A DNA stretch of 64,000 nucleotides from JAPORK01 sp026710285 (lineage in GTDB: Bacteria; Pseudomonadota; Gammaproteobacteria; Pseudomonadales; Endozoicomonadaceae): positions 3,286,001 through 3,350,000 of the forward strand of contig OZ241746.1 in assembly GCA_965201045.1 (NCBI GenBank), read 5' to 3'. Positions 53,634 to 63,091 of the stretch are shown in pieces. Position 1 is the first letter of the stretch; every line of letters begins with the position of its first letter. A program made the translations under genes and the position numbers. The notes under the pieces were generated by a model. It ran no database searches, had not been told where the DNA came from, and worked only from the letters and a program-made list of their open reading frames with translations.

Positions 53634-54371
53634 TTAACGTGAAAATGTATATTTTTCTCTGCGTAACTGCTTATTATTAAACCCGCTATTTTTTAGCCAG
53701 GCAAGACTATCGTCAATCATGGCTGGATTACCGCACAGATAAACCAGATCTTTCCCAGGGATAAGGTTGAGTGATTCAAAGTGGTGCTGCACATAACCAC
53801 AATATTCGCCATCGGCTTCGTTTACTTTTTCTTCTCTGCTAAAACAAATGTTGTACTGCGCATTGGTATATTTTGCAGCAAGCTGCCGGAAGTCTTCATC
53901 ATAGAAAAGATCTTTACGACGACGTACTCCCATAATAACCCTGACATGAATACCTTGTGAGAGCGCAGCTTCAAGTTCAGGAAGCATTGACCGGTAAGGG
54001 GCAATTCCTGTTCCTGTTCCTACTAAGACCAAACTTTCCGGTAGCTCTTCAGGCATGACCAATACGCCTGCCGGACCTGCCATTACAAACTGAGTGCCCG
54101 GTGTTGCATGGCTAAAACACTGGCTGGCTTTACCATCCGGAATTAACCCTATGGCAATTTCAAGTAGACCATTTTTTTTAAAACTATCTGGTGAACAAGC
54201 CAGACTATAACTTCGTTTATACTGTTCTCCCTCATATTCAAATCGCAAAGAAATGAACTGACCCGCAGTGAAAGAAAAGTCGGTATGTTCTGGACGAAAA
54301 TCAAGCTGAAGTGTATTTTCGGCTACAGAAACAGCGCGTATGAATTCGAGGTTGTAAGTAGGTAAAGCCAT
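53634..54371 (-). CDS. fpr: Ferredoxin/flavodoxin--NADP+ reductase-like flavoprotein
   Basis: The 245-residue FNR-family enzyme transfers electrons between NADPH and ferredoxin or flavodoxin through FAD. FAD motif KRSYSLACSPD, glycine-rich LVLVGTGTGIAPYRSML for the pyrophosphate of NADP, VYLCGNPAMIDD, and a C-terminus REKYTFSR are present. The final aromatic arrangement is of bacterial Fpr type. It is a single gene, converging on the lipoprotein gene. Some related small reductases serve other redox partners, so the symbol is tentative. Confidence 0.85.
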   Translation of the reverse strand: MALPTYNLEFIRAVSVAENTLQLDFRPEHTDFSFTAGQFISLRFEYEGEQYKRSYSLACSPDSFKKNGLLEIAIGLIPDGKASQCFSHATPGTQFVMAGPAGVLVMPEELPESLVLVGTGTGIAPYRSMLPELEAALSQGIHVRVIMGVRRRKDLFYDEDFRQLAAKYTNAQYNICFSREEKVNEADGEYCGYVQHHFESLNLIPGKDLVYLCGNPAMIDDSLAWLKNSGFNNKQLRREKYTFSR

Positions 54372-54590
54372 CAGTGTATATTTTCACCTTTTGATAAAAT
54401 AAAAAATAATACAATAAGTTGTACAAAAATCAAACTGAGAGATCAAGTGATTTATTGTTCAGGTATGACTTTGATATCGCTTTCAACCGGGCTTACGGGC
54501 AGATTTATTCAATAAAATCATTGCTTTCCATTTTCAAAAATTAACAGCACCAGATCAGGGAAAAGATCTGTATTGAATTTCATTAGTGTG

Positions 54591-54884
54591 TTAATAACAA
54601 CTATACATGTGTAAACGACCGTTACAATTTAAAATATCTGCGTGTGCCTTCATTGCGATGTCTATAGATTTACAATAAATATAGTTAACTGTTGATTGAT
54701 GAGAGTTCGTATCACAATTCATCCATATTCTGTCATTATTAAAAAGATCCTGGTGTAAATTATGACATGATTTGGCAGCTGAACAGCTTTTAAAGTAATG
54801 TATATATTCTTTTTTACACATATGAGCACTACTGTAACAGACTGTTAACATTGAAACAATAAATCCAAATATTGTTTTTTTCAT
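54591..54884 (-). CDS. Secreted Cys-rich protein, 97 residues
   Basis: MKKTIFGFIVSMLTVCYSSA is a clear signal peptide, and GGGGAA seven bases before the ATG is a strong ribosome site. The mature 77 residues have seven cysteines (MCKK, KSCSAAKSCHN, WMNCDT, YIYCKS, ILNCNG, YSCY), enough for three disulfides. No family is recognised. It resembles, in kind but not in sequence, the two small peptides at 10271-10754. It stands alone between fpr and the peroxiredoxin gene. Confidence 0.7.
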   Translation of the reverse strand: MKKTIFGFIVSMLTVCYSSAHMCKKEYIHYFKSCSAAKSCHNLHQDLFNNDRIWMNCDTNSHQSTVNYIYCKSIDIAMKAHADILNCNGRLHMYSCY

Positions 54885-55403
54885 AAAATAATTCCCCTAT
54901 TTATTATTAGATTTGTTCAAAAATTTTCATCATCCAATATTAAAATAAATCAATTATTCTCAACCATTGTATCTTTAATATATAAATTAAGTTATACGCC
55001 ATTAAGAAAAAAAGACTTATTCTCAAAATCCTTTTTATTTAAACCTTGTGTATTTAGCCTACTTAGAATGTCAATTGAAGTATTGTTAGCTCGTTATTAG
55101 TTACCGTGAGCCAAATCTTTCTTTTCCAGGGAAATATATTTTAATTTTATCTGCAAAAATCAGAACCCTGTATACATCAGGAAAATATTTAAGGTTATCA
55201 TTTTAAAGCTTGTTCCTAATCTTTTTACAGGTTAAAAAGGTTGATAAAAAACTACTGTGTTTCAGTCTTTTGTTGTATGTAGCAGCGGTGCAACCTGAAA
55301 AAAAGTATCATTTATCATTGTTTTTACTTTCTGTAAAGATTATGAGCAGACTCTAAGAAATAATTGTATGTTTTTTACAATTAAAAACTGTCAGAAAGAA
55401 TTT
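54885..55403. other. Gene-free AT-rich stretch
   Basis: About 520 bases holding the promoter of the 97-residue protein gene on the minus strand. I see no other feature. Confidence 0.45.
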
Positions 55404-55437
55404 AAACTCCGGGTTATAGTGAGTATCCGGAGTTTTT
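55404..55437. terminator. Terminator hairpin beyond the peroxiredoxin gene
   Basis: AAACTCCGG (55404-55412) and CCGGAGTTT (55427-55435) form a perfect 9-bp stem. On the plus strand TTTTT overlaps and follows it; on the minus strand TTTAAATT follows. It lies about 100 bases past the peroxiredoxin stop and could act in both directions. Confidence 0.6.
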
Positions 55438-55537
55438 CATTTCAGAATTATTATAGTCTTGTTTATCTGAGGGGTAAAGCTTTCAGGTTATCGTATGTTT
55501 TATCCCTGAAAGTATAAATTCGGGAACAGATGTACGC

Positions 55538-56140
55538 TTAGAGTTTCCCTGCATGTTTTTCCAGATATGCAGCAACTCCTTCAGGGGTTGCCTGCATACC
55601 AGGATCGCCCTGATTCCAGCCAGCAGGACAAACTTCACCATATTGTTCATGAAACTGTAATGCATCAAACAGTCTCAACAGCTCATCAGCATTACGACCA
55701 AGCGGTAAATCATTTATAATTTGTGAACGCACGATGTTGCTGCGATCTATTAAGAACGCCCCTCTGAAGGCAACCCCGGCTTCTGATTCAACGTCGTAAG
55801 CCTTGGCAATGCTATGTTTCATATCAGATACAAGCGTATAGCCTAATTTACCGATACCACCGTGCTCAACAGGGACATTACGCCATGCAAGGTGTGTGAA
55901 GTGAGAATCTATAGATATACCAATTACTTCAACATTTTTCTCTCTAAAGGCGGCAATACGATGATCAATCGCTATCAACTCTGAAGGACATACAAAGGTG
56001 AAGTCCAGCGGATAGAAGAAGAGCAAACAGTACTTGTCTTCTATATTTTTTAATAGCGTGAAATCTTCAATAATTGAACCATCGGCCAACACAGCAGGCG
56101 CCGAAAAATCAGGTGCTCTTTTTCCAACTAAAACAGCCAT
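55538..56140 (-). CDS. Typical 2-Cys peroxiredoxin
   Basis: The 200-residue AhpC/Prx1-type enzyme reduces peroxides. The peroxidatic Cys is in FYPLDFTFVCPSELIA, with the supporting Arg in VAFRGAFLID, and the resolving Cys in GEVCPAGWNQGDPGM. The tail after the resolving Cys has KLxEYL-like character (AAYLEKHAGKL), as in sensitive 2-Cys enzymes. AAGGATCG precedes the ATG. It diverges from gshA across 400 bases, two thiol-redox functions side by side. Confidence 0.95.
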   Translation of the reverse strand: MAVLVGKRAPDFSAPAVLADGSIIEDFTLLKNIEDKYCLLFFYPLDFTFVCPSELIAIDHRIAAFREKNVEVIGISIDSHFTHLAWRNVPVEHGGIGKLGYTLVSDMKHSIAKAYDVESEAGVAFRGAFLIDRSNIVRSQIINDLPLGRNADELLRLFDALQFHEQYGEVCPAGWNQGDPGMQATPEGVAAYLEKHAGKL

Positions 56141-56538
56141 AATCGATCCTTATCGTTATTTTGTTAAATTTGAGAATTGAACAGTTATTATATATTATTT
56201 GCAGCAAAATACAACCTTATCTCAGTTGTATTATTAAGCAATTCTTCTTAAGACAGATCATTCTGTATTCATTTTGCAATATACATGCTGGTTTATCTTT
56301 TGATAATAAATAAACCGCAATTTTTTATTTGTTTTTCACTATTAAAAGGTAAAAATATCGTGTAATCTGTTAAACTATTTATATTCGCATGAACATTATT
56401 CATGTTCATTTTTTTATAATACTTTTAGTAACTTATCAATATTTAGGGCAAAAAAAGTTATTATTTTAAATAAAATAAATGACCTTGTTTCATTTTTCTC
56501 TGCTCATTGAAAGTTTACAGTTTTGCAGGTAATGTACA
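56141..56538. other. Divergent control region between peroxiredoxin and gshA
   Basis: About 400 bases shared by two divergent redox genes. Apart from the inverted repeat at 56389-56409, I see no clear promoter boxes or OxyR-like site. Confidence 0.4.
56389..56409. promoter_or_regulatory. Perfect inverted repeat upstream of gshA
   Basis: ATGAACAT-TATTC-ATGTTCAT is an 8-bp perfect palindrome followed by TTTTTTTAT, 130 bases before gshA. It may be an operator for a dimeric regulator or a small terminator; the sequence alone does not decide. Confidence 0.35.
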
Positions 56539-58098
56539 TTGTATAATGATTGTTTTGCATATACCACCAAATTAAAGCAGATCACTGATGCAGGATGTCT
56601 TCATCATATTCAGCATGGTATAGAAAAAGAGAGTTTGCGGATTGCCCACAGTGGTGATATTGCTCAGACATGGCATTCTGAATTATTAGGTGCTGCACTT
56701 ACACATCCTTATATAACCACTGATTATTCTGAAGCATTGTTAGAATTTATCACACCTGTTTTTGAAGATATTGATGACATGCTGTCTTTTTTATCTGAAC
56801 TGCATCGCTATACTATACAGTATTTAGATAATGAACTGCTCTTTTGCAATAGTATGCCAGCCATTTTAAAAGATGATGATCATATCCCTATTGCCCGTTA
56901 TGGTTCTTCTAACTTTGGTCATATAAAGCACATTTATCGTGTAGGTTTAGGTTACAGATATGGTAAGGCTATGCAGACTATTGCCGGTATCCATTATAAT
57001 TTTTCATTGCCGACACAGTTCTGGGACTATGTCAGTTATGGCAATAATCCTGATAAATCTGCTGCTGAAGGCTATATGGCGCTGATCAGGAATTTTAAAC
57101 GTTATTCCTGGCTACTCATTTACCTGTTTGGCGCTTCACCTGTAGTGGATGGCTCTTTTCTTCGTGGTAAACAGCATCAGTTAGAAAAGCTTGGGGATGA
57201 TACTTTTTATTCTCCATGGGCTACGTCACTGAGGATGAGTCGTATTGGCTATACCAATGAATTACAGGATCAGTTGAATATCAATTATAATAGTATTGAC
57301 GCTTACATAAAAACACTTTCAGCAGCAGTTAATACACCGCACGCTAATTATGAGAAAATAGGTGTAAAGCATGTTAACCAATACCGGCAACTCAGTTGTA
57401 ATATACTCCAGATTGAAAATGAGTATTATAACAGTATCCGCCCTAAGTGTATCATGCGTTATAATGAAAGACCTTTAGACGCTTTAAGTCGTACAGTTGA
57501 ATATGTGGAAGTTCGGTGTCTGGATATTAATCCACAACTTCCCTTGGGAATAGATAGTGAAACAGCTTGTTTTTTGGATGTCTTTCTTACTTTTTGTGCT
57601 ATTGTGGACAGCCCTGTTATTTCATCACAGGAAAACCAGATAATCAGACAAAACTTTCAAAAAGTCGTCATGACAGGAAGAAAAACAAAATTGCGTATTA
57701 ATACTTTTAATAAAGGTCGTTTACAGCGTATTTCTTTGCAAAAGCAGGGTAAATTTCTGTTGGATAAAATGAGCGCTATTGCAGAAGCACTTGATACAGT
57801 ACATCACAATACACGTTACAGTGAAAGTTTACAAAAACAGCTCAATAAAATAAATGACATTAATTTAATACCTTCTGCGCAAATCCTGAATCAGGTCGAA
57901 GAGAATGGTAACTCTTTTATAAAAACAATCTTAAAACTTTCTGAGCAGCATTGCCAATATTTCAGGAATAAACCGCTACCTCCTGAAAGAGAGCAATATT
58001 TCCAGCAGCTTGCTGCTCAGTCTCATAAAGATCAACAAAAAATTGAAGCGGAAGATGATATTCCGTTGAGTGAATTTTTACAATGTTATTTAAACTAA
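56539..58098 (+). CDS. gshA: Glutamate--cysteine ligase
   Basis: GshA forms gamma-glutamylcysteine, the first step of glutathione synthesis. The 519-residue proteobacterial-type enzyme has GIEKESLRI, ITTDYSEALLEFITPV, RYGSSNFGHIKHIYRVGL, GIHYNFSLP, LFGASPVVDGSFLRG, ILQIENEYYNSIRPK and EYVEVRCLDINPQLPLGID. Initiation is at TTG (56539): AGG lies nine bases upstream, an in-frame stop (56530) excludes anything earlier, and the family start fits. gshB is not in the window. Confidence 0.95.
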   Translation: MYNDCFAYTTKLKQITDAGCLHHIQHGIEKESLRIAHSGDIAQTWHSELLGAALTHPYITTDYSEALLEFITPVFEDIDDMLSFLSELHRYTIQYLDNELLFCNSMPAILKDDDHIPIARYGSSNFGHIKHIYRVGLGYRYGKAMQTIAGIHYNFSLPTQFWDYVSYGNNPDKSAAEGYMALIRNFKRYSWLLIYLFGASPVVDGSFLRGKQHQLEKLGDDTFYSPWATSLRMSRIGYTNELQDQLNINYNSIDAYIKTLSAAVNTPHANYEKIGVKHVNQYRQLSCNILQIENEYYNSIRPKCIMRYNERPLDALSRTVEYVEVRCLDINPQLPLGIDSETACFLDVFLTFCAIVDSPVISSQENQIIRQNFQKVVMTGRKTKLRINTFNKGRLQRISLQKQGKFLLDKMSAIAEALDTVHHNTRYSESLQKQLNKINDINLIPSAQILNQVEENGNSFIKTILKLSEQHCQYFRNKPLPPEREQYFQQLAAQSHKDQQKIEAEDDIPLSEFLQCYLN

Positions 58099-58148
58099 GA
58101 GTCGGTTTATAATCTTTTCATAAGTTACGAGTCTTGATGAGAGAAACG

Positions 58149-58309
58149 ATGAAATATTATGTAACTGGTTTTATGTATTCTGAAACCAGAGAAGATGTAG
58201 CTTTAATTACAAAAAACAGCCAGAATGGCAAAAAGGTTTGTTAAATGACATTGGCGGTAAAATTGAAGGGGCAGAATCACCTCAGGAAGCTATGACCAGA
58301 GAATTTTAA
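58149..58309 (+). pseudogene. Nudix hydrolase gene, frameshifted and truncated
   Basis: MKYYVTGFMYSETREDVALI starts a Nudix fold. After about 23 codons a one-base loss shifts the frame, and the true sequence continues PEWQKGLLNDIGGKIEGAES then PQEAMTREF. The Nudix box stops at REF with an immediate TAA; the catalytic EExG part is gone. It is a dead fragment. Confidence 0.8.
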
Positions 58310-58677
58310 ATATGAAAATGGATTTTGATAGTGCTATTCTTGTGATACGCATTTTATTTTTCCTGTTATAGCTGACCTGTTTTTCTATCTCTTTTTGCAT
58401 AAACAAAGCTTCATGGCTTCCACAGTCTTTTCCAAGTTCCAATATTATTCCGGCAAAAGTAGGAGTCGAGTAGAAATATTCGTTTTTTTTCACACCTGCT
58501 TCAATGCCTGATCAACGGAGTGGGTTATTTATTGAAACTTTTCAGGACGTTTATATTGTTTATCAAAAATTATTATAAAAATAAAATCATCTCTTTCAGT
58601 TTTCATTGTTAAACTCTCTCCTGCAAAACTTTTATATGATTTTCATTGAAAATAGTTATAAAAACAAGAGATAAACA
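58310..58677. other. Gene-free stretch upstream of the 1046-residue protein gene
   Basis: About 370 bases. A short minus-strand frame here overlaps a 'gtaggagtcga' repeat-like segment also seen near 3345 and has no family signal. The promoter of 58678 is expected in the last 150 bases; AAGAGATAAACA precedes the ATG. Confidence 0.45.
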
Positions 58678-61600
58678 ATGAAAGAATCAATATTTGATAA
58701 TTACAAAATAAAAATAAATAAATTAATTATCAGTTTTTTATTATTAAGCAGGCAATTTTTTTACTATCGTGTTTGTAAGTCATTTATAATAACATCATGC
58801 ATCACCTTTAGTCTGATATTAACTATAACAGGAGATGCACTATCATCTGAAGCAGAAGTTACAACTTCCTCATCAGACCATCAACCAAGTAATCTGTATG
58901 ATTTTTTAATTAATTATCAGCATGCACCTGTTGAATTTATAAACAGTTTTTATCGTTTAACGGATGTTGAGACAACAGCACCTTCTGTAAAAAGAGTCCC
59001 TGTCTTTACAGTAACCACATACACAGAAAAAGATCAGAAACAGACTGATTCACCGCATAATCCTGTGACAGTTCTACCTGAGTCAAAAAAATTTAATAAT
59101 GGATTTTCTATTCATGATTTGATCAGCTTAATTGATCATCAAAAAGCACGACCATTATCAAATAGTTTTCTTTTTGATTATTTATTAAAAAGATATGGTT
59201 TTGTATATTATCAGGATGAAAATGATACTATCAAAACATTAACAATCACCATAGGAGGTATGTTATCTAATCTTAAGCAAAGTGCACAACAACACGATCC
59301 TGCCGCAACGCTTGTCTTGGCGTTTTTAGAGGAACCCTTTTATGCAACTAGTTCATCTTCAAAAGTAAATGGTCCACAATCTTTTTTTTCTCCATGGAGA
59401 TATCTGACAACAATTTTTTCTGCACCAAAAAGCAAGCTTTCTTTTTCAGAGCGATTTAATAAATTGTCCGGTGTTAAAGAAATAAACAATGAAACAAGAG
59501 TAAAAACACTTTTTTCCCTTAAGCAACAAGGTTATGAGCATCAAAAAAATCATCGGTTTATTACTTATGAACTTGATGAATCAGGAGAAATCATTCCTGT
59601 TGTATCTGATGATTTAGTACCGGGTTATGCAGAAATGCAAGAAATGCAAGACGCAATAGCTTCTGACCGCAAAAGGAGTCTTGCTCCTTCAGAAAAACGT
59701 GGCATATCTTCTTCATTAAAAACACTGGCAAAAGTAGCGCTTATCACGGGTGTGTTCTGTACTGCTATGATGGGTGCGAGTGCACGGGTAACAGCCCCTC
59801 CAAAATGTTCATCTGATGGTAATTGTCAGGCACAAAGTGGTACTCCTTTATTCGCCAGAAATTTTTTCCAGACTTTAGCAGGAAATCCTACAGATAATTT
59901 TAGAATGGTGGAAGATATTAATCTTAATGATGCAGATTCTCTACCACTGTTTCCAAATTGCAGCAGACCCTTTTCCGGATCACTCACAACTGGAAACTTT
60001 ACGCTCAATGCCGCTGATTCAACTGCTCCGCTGTTTGGTTGTGTGCGTGATGCTACATTTGAAGGAAACATCAATCTTTGTGGGTCTGGCGTCACACCAG
60101 CTCCTGTTCTTGCTGACCAGGTATGTTCGGGAAATACATTAGCTGTTCAGCAGAGCCGGTGGTGTAGTACTTTGCGACCGGTAGCAAGCCATATTATTGG
60201 TAATAATAACCGGATTAGTTTGATTGGCATACCCTCTGAGCATGCAACAAAAGGCGCTCGAGGTGCTGGTATTATTGCCGCTGAAGTTTCAGGTCATAAC
60301 AACAGGATTACACTTAAAAATGCAGGTGACCTCTATGATACACCTGTTGCTGATCAAGTCAGTGGCAGCAATAATCTATTTTATCAACAAAATGTAAATG
60401 CCAGCATTAATGCAGATAGCCATTTTTCAAGCAATGAAAAAATGGTTGCGAATCATTTTACAGGCAAAGATAACTCAATCAAACAACACAGAGTTAATGT
60501 TGCATTTGCTGTGCCTGATCTTGCTGAAGTACAAAATATAACAAGCAGTACAGGTGAAAAACCACATGTAGTTGCTTCTGAGACTACAATACGGCTATCA
60601 CCTGCAACAGAAACACACCACAGTAATTTTTCTGCTTCTTCAACGTCATCAGATCGTATATCAGGTTCTGTTACTTTACTTTCAGGTAAACTTGAACAGA
60701 AGGCAGGCTATTCAGTTAACCGCTGTCCGGTAGCAGCGTGGGATCTTCCAGGTGTGACATTAGATGATGAATTAAGAAGTCTGTGTAGTGCAAATAAAAT
60801 AGATACAAGGACCCGGCGTGACTGGAATGAAGCGCATACTAAAAGCTGTAAAGGTAAAGTGAAGGGCCATAAGTGTGTTTGTCATTTACCCAATGAGAAG
60901 TTACATGGCGTTGTTGCAAGAGATCAAAACAGTGAAGTATTCCTGGTTTCCCGACAAACTTATCCTGTCGATGCTACTGCAAATGAAAAAGGATTGGTTC
61001 GGCTTACCAGGCTGTCTTCTGAAGATAAACCTTTCACAGTATTAGAGCCAAGTAATGAAACGCTGGTAGCAGAACTTCCGGTAAGTCAGCTTGTAAGCAA
61101 TCAGCATTTATTGGGTTTATATCCTGGTGCAGGGAAAGGAAAAAGTATACAGTTATTTTCAGCAGCTTTGTCGGATTCATCTACAACCTACCATGTAAAG
61201 ACTTTCCCTGTTACAGGAGATCCATTGTCAATGACAGAAGATAATGTTGTGATAAATAATCCACAGAATAAAACGATTGATTTGTATCAATTGAATATAG
61301 CAAAAAATGAAACTGGAATTACAGAAGATTCTCTTGGTGATACGCCCTATAAAAGTATTGAGCTTTCTGAACCTGAAAATACGGCAAATATTTTTGCTGC
61401 TACAGTTAAAAATGATTTGCTGTATGTAGCAGTAACCAACAGTACTAACGCGGAACAAGTTGATATAATGCGTTATAATATGGTCTCAGAACAATGGGAT
61501 CCTGACTGGCAGCAATCTGAGACGATAAATACAAAGATGGATTATAAACTGCATATTAATGATCAAAACCATGCCCGGTTTTTGCATCGTGGAGAAATAA

Positions 61601-61818
61601 TTAGAGATAGAAGGGGTTCTTCAGGATCAATTCCTGATGGAGCAGATTGCTTTTCATTTGACATAAACCCAGAAGATAATGGTAATAATGATACAACAGT
61701 CATTGTAGTTACATCTTCGGTAGGAGGTTGTGTACTTTTGGGGACATGTATCACAGGAGCAGCCGTTGTTAAATGTTGCAAAAAGAAAAAGAAAAAACGT
61801 TATAATATACTCGTTTAA
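58678..61818 (+). CDS. Large putative surface protein with beta-helix-like repeats and C-terminal anchor
   Basis: The 1046-residue protein has an N-terminal hydrophobic segment (about 38-53), a second near 355-375 (LAKVALITGVFCTAMMGASA) and a C-terminal membrane span (VIVVTSSVGGCVLLGTCITGAAVV) followed by KCCKKKKKKR. The region at about 500-610 repeats an Asn-rich unit: IIGNNNRISLIG, VSGHNNRITLKN, VSGSNNLFYQQN, FTGKDNSIKQHR, as in right-handed beta-helices. Cysteines cluster in the middle (CSANK, SCKGKVKGHKCVCHLP). No family is recognised. The architecture suits a membrane-anchored exposed protein. The last three codons and stop lie in a MITE. Confidence 0.75.
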   Translation: MKESIFDNYKIKINKLIISFLLLSRQFFYYRVCKSFIITSCITFSLILTITGDALSSEAEVTTSSSDHQPSNLYDFLINYQHAPVEFINSFYRLTDVETTAPSVKRVPVFTVTTYTEKDQKQTDSPHNPVTVLPESKKFNNGFSIHDLISLIDHQKARPLSNSFLFDYLLKRYGFVYYQDENDTIKTLTITIGGMLSNLKQSAQQHDPAATLVLAFLEEPFYATSSSSKVNGPQSFFSPWRYLTTIFSAPKSKLSFSERFNKLSGVKEINNETRVKTLFSLKQQGYEHQKNHRFITYELDESGEIIPVVSDDLVPGYAEMQEMQDAIASDRKRSLAPSEKRGISSSLKTLAKVALITGVFCTAMMGASARVTAPPKCSSDGNCQAQSGTPLFARNFFQTLAGNPTDNFRMVEDINLNDADSLPLFPNCSRPFSGSLTTGNFTLNAADSTAPLFGCVRDATFEGNINLCGSGVTPAPVLADQVCSGNTLAVQQSRWCSTLRPVASHIIGNNNRISLIGIPSEHATKGARGAGIIAAEVSGHNNRITLKNAGDLYDTPVADQVSGSNNLFYQQNVNASINADSHFSSNEKMVANHFTGKDNSIKQHRVNVAFAVPDLAEVQNITSSTGEKPHVVASETTIRLSPATETHHSNFSASSTSSDRISGSVTLLSGKLEQKAGYSVNRCPVAAWDLPGVTLDDELRSLCSANKIDTRTRRDWNEAHTKSCKGKVKGHKCVCHLPNEKLHGVVARDQNSEVFLVSRQTYPVDATANEKGLVRLTRLSSEDKPFTVLEPSNETLVAELPVSQLVSNQHLLGLYPGAGKGKSIQLFSAALSDSSTTYHVKTFPVTGDPLSMTEDNVVINNPQNKTIDLYQLNIAKNETGITEDSLGDTPYKSIELSEPENTANIFAATVKNDLLYVAVTNSTNAEQVDIMRYNMVSEQWDPDWQQSETINTKMDYKLHINDQNHARFLHRGEIIRDRRGSSGSIPDGADCFSFDINPEDNGNNDTTVIVVTSSVGGCVLLGTCITGAAVVKCCKKKKKKRYNILV

Positions 61819-61909
61819 TTTGAAAATGCTGGATTTACTACATTATAAGTCATTGTTATTAAAAGGTTATGCAAAAACAAAATCCAGTGTTTTGAAGTTG
61901 AATGGGTAT
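61806..61909. mobile_element. 104-bp MITE (family D) forming the end of the 1046-residue protein gene
   Basis: The ends are TATACTCGTTTAATTTGAAA from 61806 and the complement of TATACCCATTCAACTTCAAA ending at 61909. It is homologous to 32566-32671. Bases 61807-61818 of the left end encode the host gene's Ile-Leu-Val-stop. Confidence 0.75.
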
Positions 61910-62063
61910 AACTGAAATGATGAAATTGAACCTGTCGTCAGTGATAGCAAGACGAATTTTACGAAAAATGTACGAACAACTTAAGTAGCTGAACTGTGAT
62001 ATAAAGCAGTTGGAAAAAGAAATGGCTGAGCTGTGTAGCTCTTATGAGTCTTGGCATGCAATA

Positions 62064-62442
62064 GTTCGGAATTCATCATAGCGCAATGACTATTGAAATA
62101 AGCCATTACTTAAGACGCCGAATATATGCTGTCTCTTAGTCACATTTTTTAAGCTCTGATTTTTATTCTGGCAGGTTGCCTGCTACTGAATATACCAGTC
62201 TTTTTGGCATAAACCCGTGGGCTGAGCCTGTCGAAGCCCAGAGGTCAAAAGCAGCCGGGCTTCGACAGGCTCAGCCCACGGTGCGTTCAGTAAAGGTCGA
62301 TATATTCAGCAGAAAATAAAACTGTGAATAAAAATAACAACTTAAAAAATGTGACTAAGAGACAGGAATATATGACCGTGGAACAAATATAGTTAATCAA
62401 TTATTTGCAATCAGAGGATTGTCCATATATGTATAAGAGTAT
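62064..62442. repeat. Dispersed repeat R1, copy interrupted by a Tn5-like MITE
   Basis: 62064-62128 and 62366-62442 together match the continuous copy at 44614-44758. They are separated by the 237-bp element plus one extra GAATATATG. The right end (atatatgtataagagtat) leads directly into group II intron-like sequence. Bases 61910-62063 upstream include a frame piece IKQLEKEMAEL, perhaps from a dead transposase. Confidence 0.8.
62129..62365. mobile_element. Complete 237-bp Tn5-like MITE (family A) with 9-bp target duplication
   Basis: The left end CTGTCTCTTAGTCACA and the right end TGTGACTAAGAGACAG are inverted repeats very like Tn5/IS50 ends (mosaic end CTGTCTCTTATACACATCT). GAATATATG lies directly on both sides (62120-62128, 62366-62374), the 9-bp duplication typical of IS50-type IS4 transposases. 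The interior is palindromic, with paired gcctgtcgaagc/gcttcgacaggc arms at 62228-62265. No coding capacity. Confidence 0.92.
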
Positions 62443-62775
62443 CTGTTGTCGGAAACCGGCTCCAAACCACCTTAAGCGGCGTATGTTAAGAGTATGGGTC
62501 GTGAGCATTAAGGAAAAGTCAACTCATGAAGTTGGCAGGTATTATACAAAGAGGCGAGTAAAACCCAACCTGTGTTGATGCGTCGTAAGGGCGAGTGACA
62601 TCAAAACCGGAGGCATTCCGCACTTCCGGGATGAGTCTGCAAGTAAACTCCGAATGCTGTGCAGATGGTGTCTAAGCGTATAGTAGATGCGACTTTGTAT
62701 TGGGCTTTTCTTGGGACCTACGGGAACCTGTCATCACGATGATAAGAGAGAAATACAAGCTAACAGTTCAGCAAA
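62443..62775 (+). mobile_element. Group II intron-like 5' fragment
   Basis: A GC-richer, structured block with pieces typical of bacterial group II intron domain I: accggctccaaacc, ggtcgtgagcattaagg, gcgagtaaaacccaacctg, cgtaagggcgagtgac, ttgggacctacgggaacctg. It ends without a maturase gene. The precise 5' boundary is not certain. It could be the missing 5' part of the intron whose 3' end is at 31716-31815. Confidence 0.5.
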
Positions 62776-63091
62776 GCGTTGAGAGTCATAAAGTTTAAAA
62801 AAATATTTTTCCCAATGCAGTTGCAAAATCACAATAAAAAGGTTTGAAATTACGTTACCTTGTCATTTAGAATAAAATCTTAACGGACAGAATTTCACTC
62901 AATTTATTCAGCTTTTAGACGCTTATCTGTCACTAAACTACAGAATAAATGAAGCTAAAAATTATATCTAAGACTCTAAAATAAACCGTTAATGAATTTA
63001 AAAGACTTTAATTGCAATTGCATTTGCTTATAAATCAATTAAATTATAAAACCATAGTATTCTGAATAAAATTATGAAGGGGTTTTAAGCT
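62776..63091. other. Gene-free stretch upstream of the asparaginase gene
   Basis: About 315 AT-rich bases; the asparaginase promoter is expected here. GAAGGGG just before 63092 is the ribosome site. Confidence 0.45.

Noticed and set aside
58290..58493. 67-codon minus-strand frame
   Set aside because: It starts opposite a repeat-like segment and reads over the Nudix remnant; no independent support.
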